DNA of 64,000 nucleotides from Chaetoderma sp. LZ-2023a (taxonomy: Eukaryota; Mollusca; Caudofoveata; Chaetodermatida; Chaetodermatidae), in contig CM067367.1 of NCBI GenBank assembly GCA_034401795.1, positions 79,253,079 through 79,317,078 on the forward strand, given 5' to 3'. A program made the position numbers and the translations under genes. Shown piece by piece: positions 1 to 12,442 of this stretch. Below the pieces are notes generated by a model. That model was not told the origin of the DNA and made no database searches. It worked only from the letters and a program-made list of their open reading frames with translations. Each line of letters starts with the position of its first letter. The first letter of the stretch is position 1.

Positions 1-1478
1 CAGAAATTGTTTACTTTAAACACAATTTGTCTTATTGATGCAATCGAGGAAATGGGAAACCCATTTTTAGATGACAGTTTTGACTTAGTGACGCTAGATA
101 CCAAAGTCATTATGTCCGAGTCTGAAGTGAATGCAATCCGAACAGCAGAAGAACTAGGCATCAGACAGTACCACGCATTCGTCGCAGATCGACTATCTGT
201 ATCATCAGAATCGGTATATGACCCAATCCAAAAGAACAATTTGGCTTTGTTCAAATCAAAACAGAGGAAGAGTACCAGAACCAACAAGAAGTTTGTTGCA
301 ATGAAGAGAGATGTACAGTTATTCTCTAGACTGTACATTTCCTGCCAAGTCAGAGACGGAGACCTTGATTCATTCTTTGAGCATGAGAATCATCCATGGC
401 CCCCATCACTTGCTGAGAGCAACGCAATGCACCAAGGCAGCAAATCAGATCTGATGGGATGTTTGGAAGCATTAGTAGCTCGTGCAGCTGATTGGCCAGA
501 GGTTGAAGTGAAGATCATTGACGGAGCAGCTATGATGCATAATCTAGATCCCAAGAAATCAAACGTGGTTGTGAACACATTTGGAGATTTTGCAGAGCAC
601 GTCTTCCTCCCACACATTGCTAGACAACTACAGACGGTTAAAAGATTGGATGTTGTATGGGACATGTATAAGGCGGGAAGCGTGAAGACACACGCTAGAG
701 AATTACGGGGACATGGTGAAGCTCTTCGTACAAGACTCCCTCAAAATTGGAAAACTTTCCGACGAGTTGATGCAAACAAAACAGGCCTCTTCACCTTTTT
801 CGCACATACATTTGAGTCATTTAGCTACCAGAAGGAAAGATACTCATCACAACATGTGAGGAAATCGTGCTGATGAGGCCAGAGCATGACGTCTCACAAC
901 TCGCGCCATGCATGCAAGATGAAGAAGATGGTAGAATGTTGCTCCACGCCTCCATGCATATCACCAAGGTTATCGAACAATAATGATTCATGCTACAGAT
1001 ACAGACGTCGTAGTCCTAGTCATATGGACAGCAAACTTTCTTCATGGGTGTGATCTCTGGGTCGTATTTGGCCATGGGAAGACCTTCCGCTATGTATCAG
1101 CTCATGGCATTGCAACAGGTTTGGGTGCAGAAGCGTCACAAGGACGGCTTTTTATGCATGCTTTCTCTGGGTGTGACACTGTGTCTGCATTTTGTGGGAT
1201 TGGCAAGAAGACAGCATGGGAAGTTTGGAGGACTTCAGATCTATTCAAGTCACTATTTAGGAGACTGTCTGATGCCCCGGCGTCTCTGTGTGACAATGAC
1301 ATGGAAACGCCTGTACAAACGCACATCACCATTGTCAAAGGTTAATGAGGCACGAAAACGGCTTTTCGCTTTTGGCAACAGGCAGCTAGAAAACATTCCT
1401 CCGATCATGTATAGCCTTGCATACTCTAATAGGATAATTGAACGTATCTATAACGACCATTACTTGGTTCGATATTAA
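1..1478 (+). pseudogene. PIN/FEN1-like nuclease pseudogene, copy 1 (5' end cut by window)
   Basis: This is the same gene as the better-preserved copy at 16625-18575. The window begins inside it (reading QKLFTLNT...), and the frame stays open to 873. Two single-base losses relative to copy 2 break it: one near 825 (gagtcatttagc against gagtcattcgagc) and one near 947 (cacgcctcc against cacgccttcc). The frame then resumes at 983-1345 with the HATDTDVVVLVI and GCDTVSAFCGIGKKTAWEVW segments typical of FEN1-type folds. A last frame change near 1290 moves the tail (VNEARKRLFAFGNRQLENIPP) into the frame that ends at 1478. That last defect is shared with copy 2 and so predates the duplication. Copy 1 is the more decayed and unlikely to yield a functional protein. 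Confidence 0.8.
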
Positions 1479-1619
1479 GAAATCAAGTAATTTAAACTAT
1501 TTCTAGATGCTATATTGCCTTTGTTCTCAAGAGATGGATCTTTTAGATAATACATCTTAAAGAGCCACCGTCTTTTGACATCAAACACAGGTGGTCGCCA
1601 TGGAAGGATTGATATTTAC

Positions 1620-2183
1620 ATATTTAGAGTATTGTAGTGAGTAGAATTATAACGATTGACCCATGAAACCCCTAATTTGACATTAATCCCATCTCTCTAC
1701 TCTGTCTAGAGCTTGAGTAATGCAAATTTTCCGCTGGGAAGGTTGCCATTTTGAATCCGCCATTGTGAATGGGTTCCCTTTGTAGAATCACGTGGCACCG
1801 CATCTAATTATGACCAGGATACCGTAAACCACCTATATGCCAAATTTCATGCTTTCTGCCAGAATGGAACATCTTACCTCAAATTTGTTACATATCCGCC
1901 CCACTATGAACATAATTCTTTTTAATTCTTTTAGCAATTTCAGGCGGTGTACTAATTTTTCCTTTTTGATTCGGTTGTCATGACTAATTAAAGAAAAAAA
2001 TGCAACAGCATCCCAGATTGCTGTATTTTGAACTATGCGTTCTGTTGATTATGCTTAAATGTAAATCGTGCATTCTTAAACCAACTATAAACTGCACTAT
2101 AGGACAAGTTTACGCCGTTACTATCGTATAACGTAGCTACACAAAGCTAGCGTCCTATGTATATGGATTGCGCAGTATCTCCC
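1620..2183 (+). repeat. Right inverted-repeat arm of the nuclease element, copy 1
   Basis: This segment corresponds to 18717-19280 and, in reverse complement, to 16019-16584. It ends with cgcagtatctccc. Its partner arm for this copy lies outside the window. Confidence 0.8.
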
Positions 2184-3129
2184 TTTTTCACATATCTGCC
2201 CTATTATCAGTGATTATTGCCCAACACTGCAACTAAGTATATACTTGGTATTTCACGACAGACTCAGGGTCTGCAGTGAAAGAACGAAAATTATATGGCG
2301 ATTCGACGGAGTAACTAGCTGGTTTTCTCAATGACAAAGGTGTTACCTCGCTATTGTTAGCTTGTTTATGATAGAGCTTTGTGTTTTGATTATGACTAAC
2401 ATGTAGCGAACAGACAAAACGCAATGGATACATGCATGAATGGATTATAACTGTATTCTTTTGCTCAATGGCGAGTTTTAAAATCTTATAGTCTGTTCGA
2501 TTTTTTTATTCAATTACATCGTAGAACTTTTAAAAAATCGTGATTTTCAATTAAATCGTGCAAGCCTAATTCAAGGCAGTGCAGTTAGATGTTGACAAAG
2601 TCAGAACAGATATGGATACATTTGGGACAGCAGCCCTCAAAATTCGCCACTGCAATCAGCAAAGCTGTGGTAAAAGCCTGGGTAAACTTAATTTGCCACA
2701 GCAAATATCTGCCGTGGAAAAAAATTGCTGGCCTATGATTTTACCATGGATATAAGGTATCAAACATAATGTCATATTAACCCTTTCAATGACAAATCCC
2801 TGAAAGAGTACATTACAATGTATAGCATATGATGTTGAAAATTTTGAAATTAATATTACTGGAGCCTTAGGCAGCGATGTCTTTGAGCAGTTATATTAAT
2901 TTCAAAATATTCAAAAGCTTTCCCATTTATTTCGCCGGAGATTGCGGGATGGGGAAGTTATCAGTGAAAGTGTTATTTAAGCAAGGTTCAACAATTTAGC
3001 AAAAGTATAACAAAGATTACAATTAATGAAATTTTGAAAAAATGCTGTAGCATTGCTGTGATGAAGTAGTTCTGATAAATGAAGAGTTGAAAAGTTCATG
3101 TGCAGTAAGCTTTAACCTATCAGAGATGA

Positions 3130-3390
3130 CAAGGCTGCTCCCGAACCCAAAGAAAGGGAAAACATTGTAGTCTTCAGTATCTCAGAAAGCGATAGTGAAG
3201 TCGCAGAGGAGAGGGTTGCACATGATGAAAGCTTAGTCCTAAAATTATATACGGATCGTCTAGACGAACGCAAAATTTGACAAGTTAAACCGCCTGAGCC
3301 ACAGAGGTAAAAATGCTCGCCCTATGCCAGTATCAATGACATCTGAGGAGGTGCACACCAAGATACTCAGCATGGCGAAATGAGACTGCA
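3130..3390 (+). pseudogene. Non-LTR retrotransposon ORF1p-like fragment, copy 1
   Basis: A frame reads NIVVFSISESDSEVAEERVAHDES and then passes a frame change into MTSEEVHTKILSMAK. This is the pattern of the RRM-like and C-terminal part of ORF1 proteins from L1/CR1-type retrotransposons (a short strand, an acidic stretch, then a TSEE..K...A motif). This copy stops at the point where copy 2 has about 118 extra bases that continue the domain, so the domain is truncated here by an internal deletion. Confidence 0.5.
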
Positions 3391-3959
3391 GCCTGTCTGG
3401 CCGGAAGATAAGAGGAGGCAGGGTTGTAAATGCTGAGGAGGAAGGGTTGTAAATGCTGCAAAGCGGAAACATGACAGAGAACCAATGAAAAACAGATCAG
3501 AGACTGCAGCAGCAGAGAACATAGCATGGCAAACAATGCACCAATGAAGCTCGACTTTACGACTTTGCAATGAGCTATGAAGCTTGACTTCACACATAAA
3601 ATAAATATAGACGGCCTTATCAACTAGAGGCCCAAGGCTGTAGTGCTAACCTGGACCATTATGATTTGAACCATTTGCATTTAAATACCGGTAGACATGA
3701 TGGATAATTTTCGAAAAAATCCAAAGTGGCCACCAAAGAAACCTAACGCCATAAGATCAGTCCACCCATGTTTCCCTGAAACTGGCCCACTTTCAGTCCA
3801 ACTGAATTACAACTGGACGGGTATGATTCCTTCAATAATCTTAGCCTAACAATGAGAGGGGTGGCTATATATAGAAAGAAGTCATTGGGTGTCGTCCCAA
3901 GCAAAGTATATGAATCCTGCCAGATGAAAGAGTGTGTGGTTACTGTGGTGCGATAGTAA

Positions 3960-4255
3960 GCTAAGTAAAAGGAATTGCATGAGGTATATAAGTACATCCA
4001 TGATATCTACATAGTGGACAATAAACTTATAGAGATTCACCAAAACATAGTTACACAGGGCCATCCTTAAAAACTAAAACAAAAGTACTACAAGTCAACA
4101 AGCTCCCAGCAATTCTCATTAAGAGTAGTAGATACATGGAATGCTTTACTGGATTATGTTGTAACGGCTCGGACTTTAAATAGTTTCAAAGCATAACTTG
4201 ATAAGGAATGGGGCATTGGACTCAATACACATTTGCCTGGTGTGATGAAATGGCA
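3960..4255 (+). pseudogene. C-terminal end of a CR1-like reverse transcriptase, copy 1
   Basis: Across frame breaks one reads GDLIETYKYL-like remnants, then IVTQGHP, then RVVDTWNALLDYVVTARTL and NSFKA.LDKEW. This is the typical last 70-90 residues of CR1/Jockey-type ORF2 (compare NRVVNYWNAL in the element at 25440-29242). The polymerase core is absent, so this is an internally deleted element whose ORF1 remnant lies upstream. Confidence 0.6.
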
Positions 4256-4773
4256 TAAACGTTGATAAAATTCAAATGAACGGACTGTGTGTGGAATCAC
4301 ACCAGTCTACATTGTGACAATAGTATATAAGTTATCTGCAGTGTACTGTGCCACAAATAGATTGAGTGTGAAATGCACCAACCTGTATTGTAATAGTTAT
4401 ATAGACTGTATGTGAAAACACATCAGTCTCCCTTTGTGGTATGGGCAGCTTTTTTCCTGTATGCTCTCTAATGTTTAGAGGTAATCTTTAGCGTTTGGAG
4501 GTTGAGAAAACACACAAATAATCTAATAGAAGTGTCTCCAACTTTTAGAGAGCACCTCAAAATGTTAGTGTAGACAAAAAAAGCTACACACACTATAGGG
4601 GAAGAGAATGACAATATAGCCCAAAAAATGGTGGCCATGTGTCTGCAGAATGTCATTGGTGTGTGTGACACCATGACATCAACAGGATTATGGCGTCCAC
4701 AGAATTATGGTACTGGACCCTAATACTAATAGGCTACAACCCGAGGTCTTTAAATTCTGCTTTATTCCCAGTA

Positions 4774-5763
4774 TGGGTGTATTAATGTCCACTATCGTTC
4801 TTATCGCCAGATTATGCGATCTTTGTTGTAACGTTGCAGGTTTGGGGTGCTGGAGGGTTAACATTTAATTTATGTTCAAAATATTTGAAAATTATTTGTC
4901 TGTCTGCCATTCCTGTTTCGTTCCGCTTGCTTATTTTAGGTTTTGTGCTTATTTTTAGGCCAAGCCTACCCCGCCATCTTGTTCCGAATGCCATAAATTC
5001 GTGAAAGTCGCCTACAAAGACCATGTCTGTTTTCGATGTTCTTCCTGTAACATTGATAATAGGTGTAATCTTTGTTCAGTGTGGCCGATCGAGGTATTGG
5101 TGGAGTTCCTTTCCCAGAAGGACTTGGCCGGGTCTGACGCTGGGTCAGGCGGTACGAAACGAAATTGTGGAGACTCCAGAATTTTACTCTCAAACGAAGG
5201 CCGAAACGATACGTGAAGCAAACTGCTGTAAAACACACATCTTAAATCAAAGATTTTGAAACCATCAATCAATGCAAACAGATCGAGATTACCACGCAAA
5301 ACTTGACATAATTCTAAAGTTTTCTGGTACAAAAAGTATGCAGCACCAAGAATAAGATGCGTGAATTAATGAAACATTTCTTCACCATAAAAAATCCGAG
5401 AAACAACACAGGTGTGACATCACCCACTCGGATAATACGGAGAACTGCGTCAGCCGATTTTAGTGTTAAAAACCGTATAGCCAACATCCAATTTCATATT
5501 ACTGCCAATCGCCGTTGGAATTTAAAATGACGCGATCTAACTGGTATATTTCGTTGTTACCACACGTCCCAGATTCGGAGTCAGAAATTGGGACATGCGA
5601 CACAGACAAAATTTTAGAGACCTAAGTCTCCATACAGTTAGAGAATAACATGAAAGAATACAACCTGAGATTCAGAAGCTCCTTCCATGGTTAATCCAAT
5701 ATTCCGTGAAGCGAAAACGGCTAAAGTAAGGCACAGAAAGCACTAAAAGAAAAAAAACCACAG

Positions 5764-5770
<7 letters not shown>
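4774..5770. other. Single-copy spacer without recognisable gene
   Basis: This is the sequence between the duplication edge and the DIRS-like element. Short frames of 70-106 codons overlap on both strands at 4960-5332, where GC content is higher. The longest (minus, 5332-5012) matches no family I recognise. No RNA gene or terminal repeat was seen. Confidence 0.4.

Positions 5771-5808
<38 letters not shown>
5771..5808. repeat. Homopolymer (C)38
   Basis: Thirty-eight consecutive C residues lie directly beside the inverted sequence gcttgcgggttggtctg. Length in the assembly may be unreliable. Confidence 0.95.
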
Positions 5809-5809
<1 letters not shown>

Positions 5810-6330
5810 CTTGCGGGTTGGTCTGTTGTTTTATTAACCACTTACCATTCAATCACCACTTGCTAAATCAATTATCTGCATTTAGCTACTGTACCAGAAT
5901 AAGATTTTTATGCTTGCATACACTCCTCCCCATGCCTATTCCTATAAATATGGACCCTCAACCAGGCTACTGGTTAGGTCCATCTCCAGTATATTAACTG
6001 ATATAGACTGGCACCAGTCTGTACTCACTCCATAGTGATGCCTGTCACTAAGCGCGCTTGCGCATGCGCACTGGAGCACAAATAGGAAACAGATTCACTT
6101 CTGAATTTAAGTGCCAAATATTATAGGCAAATTCTCAAATCAATTCCACGCGGGGTGGCTGATGCCGGGTCGTAGTGATTAAACGGTAGGTATGTTTTTA
6201 TAGTGGTTAATAAAACAACAGACCAACCCGCAAGGGGGGTCTGTGGGGGGGGGTTGTTATTACAACACAAAAACATCCATTACCGTTCAATCACTACCTG
6301 CTAAACCCGTAGAGTTGGTCAGTGCCTCAC
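5809..6330 (-). repeat. Left terminal repeat and internal-complementary-like region of the DIRS-like element
   Basis: Bases 5843-6110 are an inverted copy of 13985-14245 (shared stretches: ttgctaaatcaattatctgc, aaccaggctactggttaggtcc reversed, gcgcatgtgcactgg-like). Bases 5809-5838 (gcttgcgggttggtctgttg...) are repeated inverted at 6208-6238. Bases 6175-6215 and 6248-6300 hold the same end motif (aaaacat..ccgtt.aatcacta) back to back. DIRS elements are known to carry inverted terminal repeats plus an internal region complementary to their outer ends. This arrangement fits that description but I could not align it base by base. Confidence 0.55.
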
Positions 6331-6519
6331 TTAAAACATTAGGTGGGAGGAGATTTGAGAATCAACAAACAAGGATAAAAATCAAACCAATCTTATCCAA
6401 ATGTTAATAACATAACATAATAGTGCATTTAAATCAATCACACCGTGATTATCAAATAAGGAAAACTTGAACTTAGAGATAAATAAAAACCAAAATAAAC
6501 TCTCACCATTTCTTACAGA

Positions 6520-7400
6520 TGCAGTCTTAACGAAAATGGCGAGATGTGCTTGGTAAATGGTCTTCGGCTAGTTTGGTTAAAATCGTAATATTACGAAAGA
6601 GGGAGGCTGAATACGAACCGGCAAAAAGGGCAAAAGAGGAAGCCATTCCTCTAACATTGTGAGCTTTAATATGGGAGAGATTAATTTGTTCCGGAGAAGC
6701 AATCTCGTAACAAAGCTTAATTGTCTCACAAATCCATCAGGATATCGTAAACTTTAAGACCGGCTTAGCTAACTCTTCTGCATAAGAAAACCATAAAAGG
6801 GACGGATCAAATCCTTTGAAATCAGTTCACGGTTTGGATATTCTTAATGCCCTAACAGGACATCAGAGTTTGTCGGAAGGCGAAAAAGACGATAATGATT
6901 TTAAAATGATCGGACTAGCAGGAAACCGGTTAGACTGCGTTTTAGATTTAAAATCCTTTTTGGGATAAAATACTAAACCGTCTCCTGAAACTATAAATCT
7001 CACCCTTTCAGCAGAAAAAGCATGAATTTCTGAACGCCTTCTAGCGGAGGCCGTTAATACTAATAGAGGAGAGGTTCAAAATGACGGCCTGCCAGCACTT
7101 GAAGAACCAAAGCCAAGTTCCATGAAGGTAAAGGCTTAGCTATCAGGTAAAGGCTTAGCTATCGGAGGACGAATATTGCCTACACCTCTAATAAAAACTA
7201 TTAAAGGTCTTAGTGTCCTTGACATCGGCATACAGAAGGCAAGGAAGAGAAGATGCCAGAGAAAATCTATATCCCCTAACCGAATTAGCTGATAATTGGA
7301 AGGAATCAAAGAGATATGTTAAACAAGTCTAATACTTGGGGAATAGAAACAGAATCGGGCACGAGATCTTGGTCTGAACACCAGTCTCCAAAAATTTTAA
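6520..7400 (-). pseudogene. Tyrosine recombinase of the DIRS-like element
   Basis: Minus-strand frames with several stops read, in order: TIRGYRFSLASSLPS-like (about 7300), LPSWNLALVLQVLAGRHFEPL (about 7140-7070), RRRSEIHAFSAERV-like (about 7020), then after a decayed stretch KAHNVRGMASSFALFAG (about 6670-6630). The last is the box II H-x-x-R segment of the DIRS/Ngaro tyrosine recombinases, followed as usual by an alanine/serine-rich helix. Box I arginine is probably in the RRRSEIH stretch. The terminal catalytic tyrosine could not be placed. A 20-bp direct repeat (aggtaaaggcttagctatc, about 7127-7163) is a local duplication inside the frame. Confidence 0.65.
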
Positions 7401-7886
7401 GTCGACATTTTTAAACTCTGCGGTTCGACTCTCTTCTGGAAGAATCGATAATTACTGGAGATTTTGAAGAAACTTTATTCTCGTAGACTTTAGTTTCGAT
7501 ATTCTCCAAACACACAGACTGAAGATTTCTGGGTTTGGATGAAGACAAAGACCTCTTACTTGAGACAGAAGATCCTGGGAGAATGGAAGAAGACGAGGGA
7601 AGTCTACCAGGAGATCTAGAAGGTTTACAAACCAAATCCTCTTTGGCCAAAAAGGAGCTATAAAAGAATCTCGCCGATTTGTTCTTTGACATTCTTCAAC
7701 ACTAACCAGAGCTCTAGATAAGCTTTTCAATAATTGGGTGATTCACTCTTAGAAATTTTGTAAATTGGGTTTCTTTGGAATTTAATTGGGTTATTATACA
7801 TTATTAGTAAAAGAACTGAAATTAATTGGGTGATTTTCTATTTCAGTACTCATGATGTTAAAAATTAATTGGGAGATTGGCAATCT

Positions 7887-8713
7887 TTATTGGGCGAAAA
7901 CGCAAAAAACCTGCTTATCTAGAGCTCTGACACTAACGGAATCAAAATCGTTGGAGGGAACGCATAGACGAACATTCCTGTCCATGACTGAGACAGGGCC
8001 TCCACCGCCAGGGCTTGACTGTCCGGAAAAAGAGACATGTAAGAGGAGATCTGAGCATTCAGAGATGTCGCAAACAGATCTACCAGAGGACGATCCATAA
8101 GACTGAAAATCGCTTTGACAACCGACCTCTTTAACTGCCACTCTGTGTGGGCGAATTTGCTGGAACGTGACAGTTAGTCCACAAGAAAATTCAGACTGCA
8201 TGGGACATGAGGATACTCTAGAAGAATCTGATTCTTGCGACACCATAAGAGGTTCCACACTTCTAGACAAAGGAGGGATGACCTTGTACCCCCCTGCCTG
8301 TTGATATAAGAGACCACTGTCGAATTGTCCGACCGAATTGAGACCTATCACAAGATCTGACCATGAAAGGAGCGCCTTCTTGACAGCACACAATTCCAAA
8401 ATGTTGATATGAGCTGTCGACTCCTCCAGGGACCAAAGACCGGAAACCGACAGGGAGTCCTAGATGCTCCCCATCCCTCCTGAGAAGCGTCTGTGAAGAT
8501 AATCGCCTGAGGGCAGGACTTTACCAGTGGAACACCCATAAGAAGCAGAGAACGATCGCTCCAAAAATCTAGATGAGGGATCAAATGGAATCTGATGGTA
8601 AATAGAGTGGACTGACTGCTTCCAAAGGGACATTAAATACATTTGGAAGGGTCTTCTCATCAGCGCCGCCCAAGGAATCACCTTCTCTACACTGACCATC
8701 AGGCATATCACTC
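7887..8713 (-). pseudogene. RNase H and downstream region of the DIRS-like element
   Basis: Reading down from 8713, a frame gives VIPWAALMRRPFQMYLMSLW, then FTDASQEGWGAS (RNase H first acidic motif), then ILELCAVKKALLSW (second acidic motif). After a frame change come SDNSTVVSYINRQGG-like remnants (third aspartate, about 8340-8290). Further on, a different frame gives DLFATSLNAQ and VYAFPP, the conserved block that follows RNase H in DIRS elements. At least two frameshifts interrupt it. Confidence 0.75.
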
Positions 8714-8717
8714 TTAA

Positions 8718-9712
8718 AGGGAATCACCAGACCCTCTATACTACTGTGTATAAAATGAATCTACAGACCGTAACGTTTTCAAAAATATAATTGTAAGATC
8801 TGTGCTCAAATTAGAAATATATATCTTCGTTATTTAAATATGTGGTACATGGGTTAAATTTCTATTCCCGGATGAGGCGTATGACGTCATAAGTTGAACG
8901 TTTTTCTCGCTGTCATCCAACGCTATCGCAATAAAATTGCGAATTGCGTTTTTATAAGGGGATTTTCTTCAGCGGTTTTAGGAATATATAAACTATATTT
9001 GCGGAAATGTTGAGGAATATATACTAACAGTCCTTTGTCTGATTTCTCTGATGGTGCCAATTTTGACATGAAGTTTTGATCTTGAGATAAATGAATGACG
9101 CGATAGTATAGGCAATTCAATATAATTGCCACTATTGAATCAGCACTCTCACTGGGGCTACGGCAGATAATGTTATTAAAGTTTCATCTATTAATATGAG
9201 TTTAAATAGTTTGTACATACATCCAGTCCATCTTTAGGTACTTATGTTTTCATATTAGCCTCAAAACCTCCTGAGATTTTGTAATGTTAATGTAATTGGC
9301 AGGTATCTTCATAGAAAATGGCCATCTTAAGGTTCGGCAATTAATGTGTGAAAATAACAGATACATTCCATAAATTTGCGATAGTGTGATACACGTCTTA
9401 ATCTCTTCAATCTGTACATATATAAATGATGTCGATAGCATTATCACCGATAGAGATATCACCATCCAAATGCGTGCACTCCTGTCTTCAGAGTGCCGTT
9501 ATTATGGTTCTTGTCGGATGGGATTCAACCTATGACGTCATAGGTTTAATTAACTCGCAGAAAATTATAGTAACATAGCGTTTTTTAACACCATTTTACT
9601 CGGATTTATATACAAATGTCGGGGGAAAGCTTTACACAGTAGCTTAAATGTGGGCTCTACAATAGAACTGCGTATTTTATGCAAATGATGGTGACCCTTC
9701 TTGTGTTCCCCT
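8718..9712. mobile_element. TTAA-flanked MITE-like DNA element of about 995 bp
   Basis: The insertion is bounded by TTAA at 8714-8717 and TTAA at 9713-9716. Its ends are imperfect inverted repeats: AGGGAATCACCAGA on the left and, in reverse complement, AGGGGAACACAAGA on the right. A second inverted pair (ctactgtgta, 8741-8750 and 9633-9642) lies further in. It interrupts the DIRS RT-RNase H frame. On paper, removing the element with one TTAA leaves a continuous frame across the site, which supports clean insertion. The interior is AT-rich, has no transposase, and carries two tatgacgtcata palindromes (about 8880 and 9532) in opposite context. TTAA duplication is typical of piggyBac and Kolobok groups; which one is unclear. 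Confidence 0.75.
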
Positions 9713-9713
9713 T

Positions 9714-10420
9714 TAAAAAGAATCTTGCTCTTACCACGGGAGAAAAAAGAGGATTTCCATTGCCACTGATAAAGCCTCTATCCTTGGATCTGAGGGGAAG
9801 ACTAGACCCTGAACCAGATCGAAAGAAACGCCTAGATGCGTGAAGATATGAGAGGGACCTAGGCTTGATTTCTTTCGATTTAAAATCGACTCTAGGTTGC
9901 ATGCCAGACTGCAAACCTCTGGAAGAATTCCTGAGAGAATTGAAGAAAACTTACTTTACTAACCAATCATCTATATAAACGTGGAGATGGATAGAATGAC
10001 AGTGAAAATTTCTGCCACTGCTGAGACTAGGCGAGAAAAAGAAAAGGAGCCGTGGTCAGGCCAAAAGGCATGGCGCCAAACTCGATCTTAGTAAGCAAAT
10101 CTCAGGAATTTTCTGAAGGAAGGGTAAATGAAAACATGAAAGAAGGCGTCATTTTGGTCGATGGAAACGACCACATACCCTGATCTAGACTGGAAATGAT
10201 CTGGGAGATGGTCTCCATCTTGACTTGGGAGAAAGAATCATGAGATTTAATCATGTCATACCCCCTTGTTAAATTAAAATTAATGCAGATTTGAATGTTT
10301 CAGAGTGAATAGAGATCATTTTACTAAGATTTAATGACAGGGTAGGAAAACCTACCCTAGGCTGAACGCTCTCATGTATGTATAAATTCCCTAGAATTAA
10401 CATAATTCACAAAGAAAACT
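9714..10420 (-). pseudogene. Reverse transcriptase of the DIRS-like element
   Basis: Minus-strand pieces read RGYDMIKSHDSFSQVKMETI (about 10260), EFGAMPFGLTTAPFLF (about 10080-10030), then VYIDDWLVSK (about 9980-9955). They end with LGVSFDLVQGLVFPSDPRI.ALS (about 9860-9790). The PFGL..AP block and YIDDWL active site are the usual DIRS/Ngaro RT signatures. The aspartates are still encoded but stops and frame changes surround them. The domain runs straight into the MITE-like insertion at 9716. Confidence 0.7.
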
Positions 10421-12436
10421 AACATGATAATGACCAAATTGTCAATTGAAAGGACCAGAGGAGACAAGAAAGAAGAATTAGAAGAGGAAAGAGCCAACAC
10501 AAAAGAAGGAAAGTCTATAGAAAACTCGTCCTTAAAAGGAAAAGAAAGAGTCTAAGCAATCCACCAGTGAGCCAGGGACCAGTCATCCGAAGACCCTGAC
10601 TGGACAAAATCTCCTCAGCCCTGACCGACTAGGGTATAGAAGAATAGAAGAAGGATTAGGAGATGGAGAAGAAAAAAAGATGAGAAGAGTCACCAGAGGC
10701 CATAAAATCAACAGTTCAAATGGAAAGAGGAGAGCAAGGCCTCTTGGAAGCTAGACGAGAAGAAAACTGTAAAGAATCAGAAAAGGAGAAAGATTGATCA
10801 GAAGGAATGTGAACAGATACAACATCCTGACCACAGGACATGGAAAGAATAGAGAAAAAAGCTGACATGAAAGAACGAACAAGGGATGAATCCCTAAAAA
10901 CAGAAAACAATGAGAAAACCAGACCTTAATCAACAATTAGAAACTCAAGCTCAAAAGAGAGAATGACAGAAACAATCGGATCAAGAATGATCAAAAGAGG
11001 AAGAAGAGGAAGAGAGGAATTAAGAAGAATGGCAGATGATGAGGAAAGAACAGGACCAGAAGATCCCTGGAGAGGATTGATAGAAGATGAAATATGGGAA
11101 AACCCCAGAGGAGGGAAAAAAGAAGGAAGACAGAGAGAGAGAGAGAGAGAGGAAGGAGTACATGACTAGAAGAAAACTTTAGAAGGAGAAGGGGCAGAGG
11201 ATGACGGAAGAGACCTATACTTATCTTTACTCATTATTATTAAAGACTTAGAACCAATATTATCATCTTATAAAGACAGATGTCATTGAGTTTGATATGC
11301 TAATAAAAAGGAATGATTGATAGAATGATAATGAATCCTGGGAACAGCTGGATGTTAAATACACAAAACACTAATACTAGATTATGATTAAACACTACGG
11401 GATGAATCACGAAACAAAACGCTGAAAACAGAGGCGATATAAAATCTAAGCAAAAAGACTCACCTAAACCATGATTGTGACAATGCAGAAGAAAAAGCTC
11501 GGCTTTTATTCCTTCTTCCTTCACCCTAATCTTATTTCTCTATTCTCAGAGTTTTCTTGCTCTTGTAATCATTAATCTTAGAGCCATTCTCTTCGCTATG
11601 AATCCACCACTGAATCTATTCCTTTCAGCGCCTGTCAGAATTATACTAAGAATTATGCTAGAAACAGGAATTTTCTTCAAGAAATTAATTCCCGTGGTTA
11701 AAATAAATATGTCAACCTGCTGACATAAGAGGGAAAAAGCGCGAAAAACGCTGAACGGCACGAAGACAACTGGCCATCTAAAGTTGGATGAAATTAAAAG
11801 TTAATTTTAATTGCGACATCTAGCGATAATGCGTAGAATACAGACTGACTTATCGACTGCAACAAAAAACCCATCCGGCAACCAGTCGGAAGAATCTTTA
11901 ATTACGTTGAAATGTTTCACAGATAAAAGAATAAATGCTGAATATCTACAATTCCAGGAGAGACTTCAAGACTGGCACTGTCTCGGAATTAATATTTTCA
12001 GCGATTAAACATTCCGATTTTAAAAGCACTTACTGAAATAAGACTAACTCTTAGGAAAGATGATGACTAGATCCTAGGAAAGAAAAACCTGGAATCTCAG
12101 TAAGAGCGATCACCGGAAATCCAAAAAAGGAAGACAGAACCGGAAGTGAATCATAGAACACCATGAAAACCGGTAATGACCCTATCCCCGGATGTACGAA
12201 TCCCGAGGTGTAAAAATAGGAAACAGAAATGCGCAAAATGGAAGACAACCGGAAACTGAACCCGGATGTACATTAAAAAACCAGAATAAGCATAGGAACC
12301 AGAAATACGCAAACCAGAAGTCAGACCGGATACGGATAGAATGGAGGTAGATCCGGAAACAGAAGTAACACCTGTCCTGAGGACTGGAATCCACTACAAC
12401 TGATCTAAGACATTGACATATATGTTAAAGACGGGG
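10421..12436 (-). other. DIRS-like element, poorly preserved region between ORF1 and RT
   Basis: Short minus-strand frames occur, for example 10910-10716 and one reading LRMTGPWLTGGLLRLFLFLL near 10590-10530 that may be the N-terminal part of the RT polyprotein. Purine-rich sequence (10430-11170, including an (AG)n run at 11140-11151) dominates the plus strand. From 12090 to 12800 the plus strand has many ccgga(a/t) motifs. No other domain was recognised. Confidence 0.4.
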
Positions 12437-12442
12437 CCTTTC

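Larger units (their letters stand above)
1..4773. repeat. First copy of a 4.8-kb direct duplication
   Basis: Base 1 onward matches base 17096 onward almost continuously. The match stops abruptly after the shared string ttcccagta (ending 4773 and 21960). The copies differ by a few substitutions and small indels. This copy lacks a roughly 118-bp block present at about 20487-20607 and has about 45 bp more near 4375-4425. It contains the nuclease pseudogene, one arm of the inverted repeat and the non-LTR retrotransposon remains, so several unrelated modules were duplicated together. The left edge lies outside the window. Confidence 0.93.

Noticed and set aside
3260-3623. Minus-strand frames with repeated AFTTLPP and LLSIYNP
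   Set aside because: They come from a short direct repeat (gggttgtaaatgctg) in noncoding retrotransposon remains.
5012-5332. Minus-strand 106-codon frame in single-copy sequence
   Set aside because: Three other frames overlap it on both strands and no family is recognisable, so it was not called as a gene.
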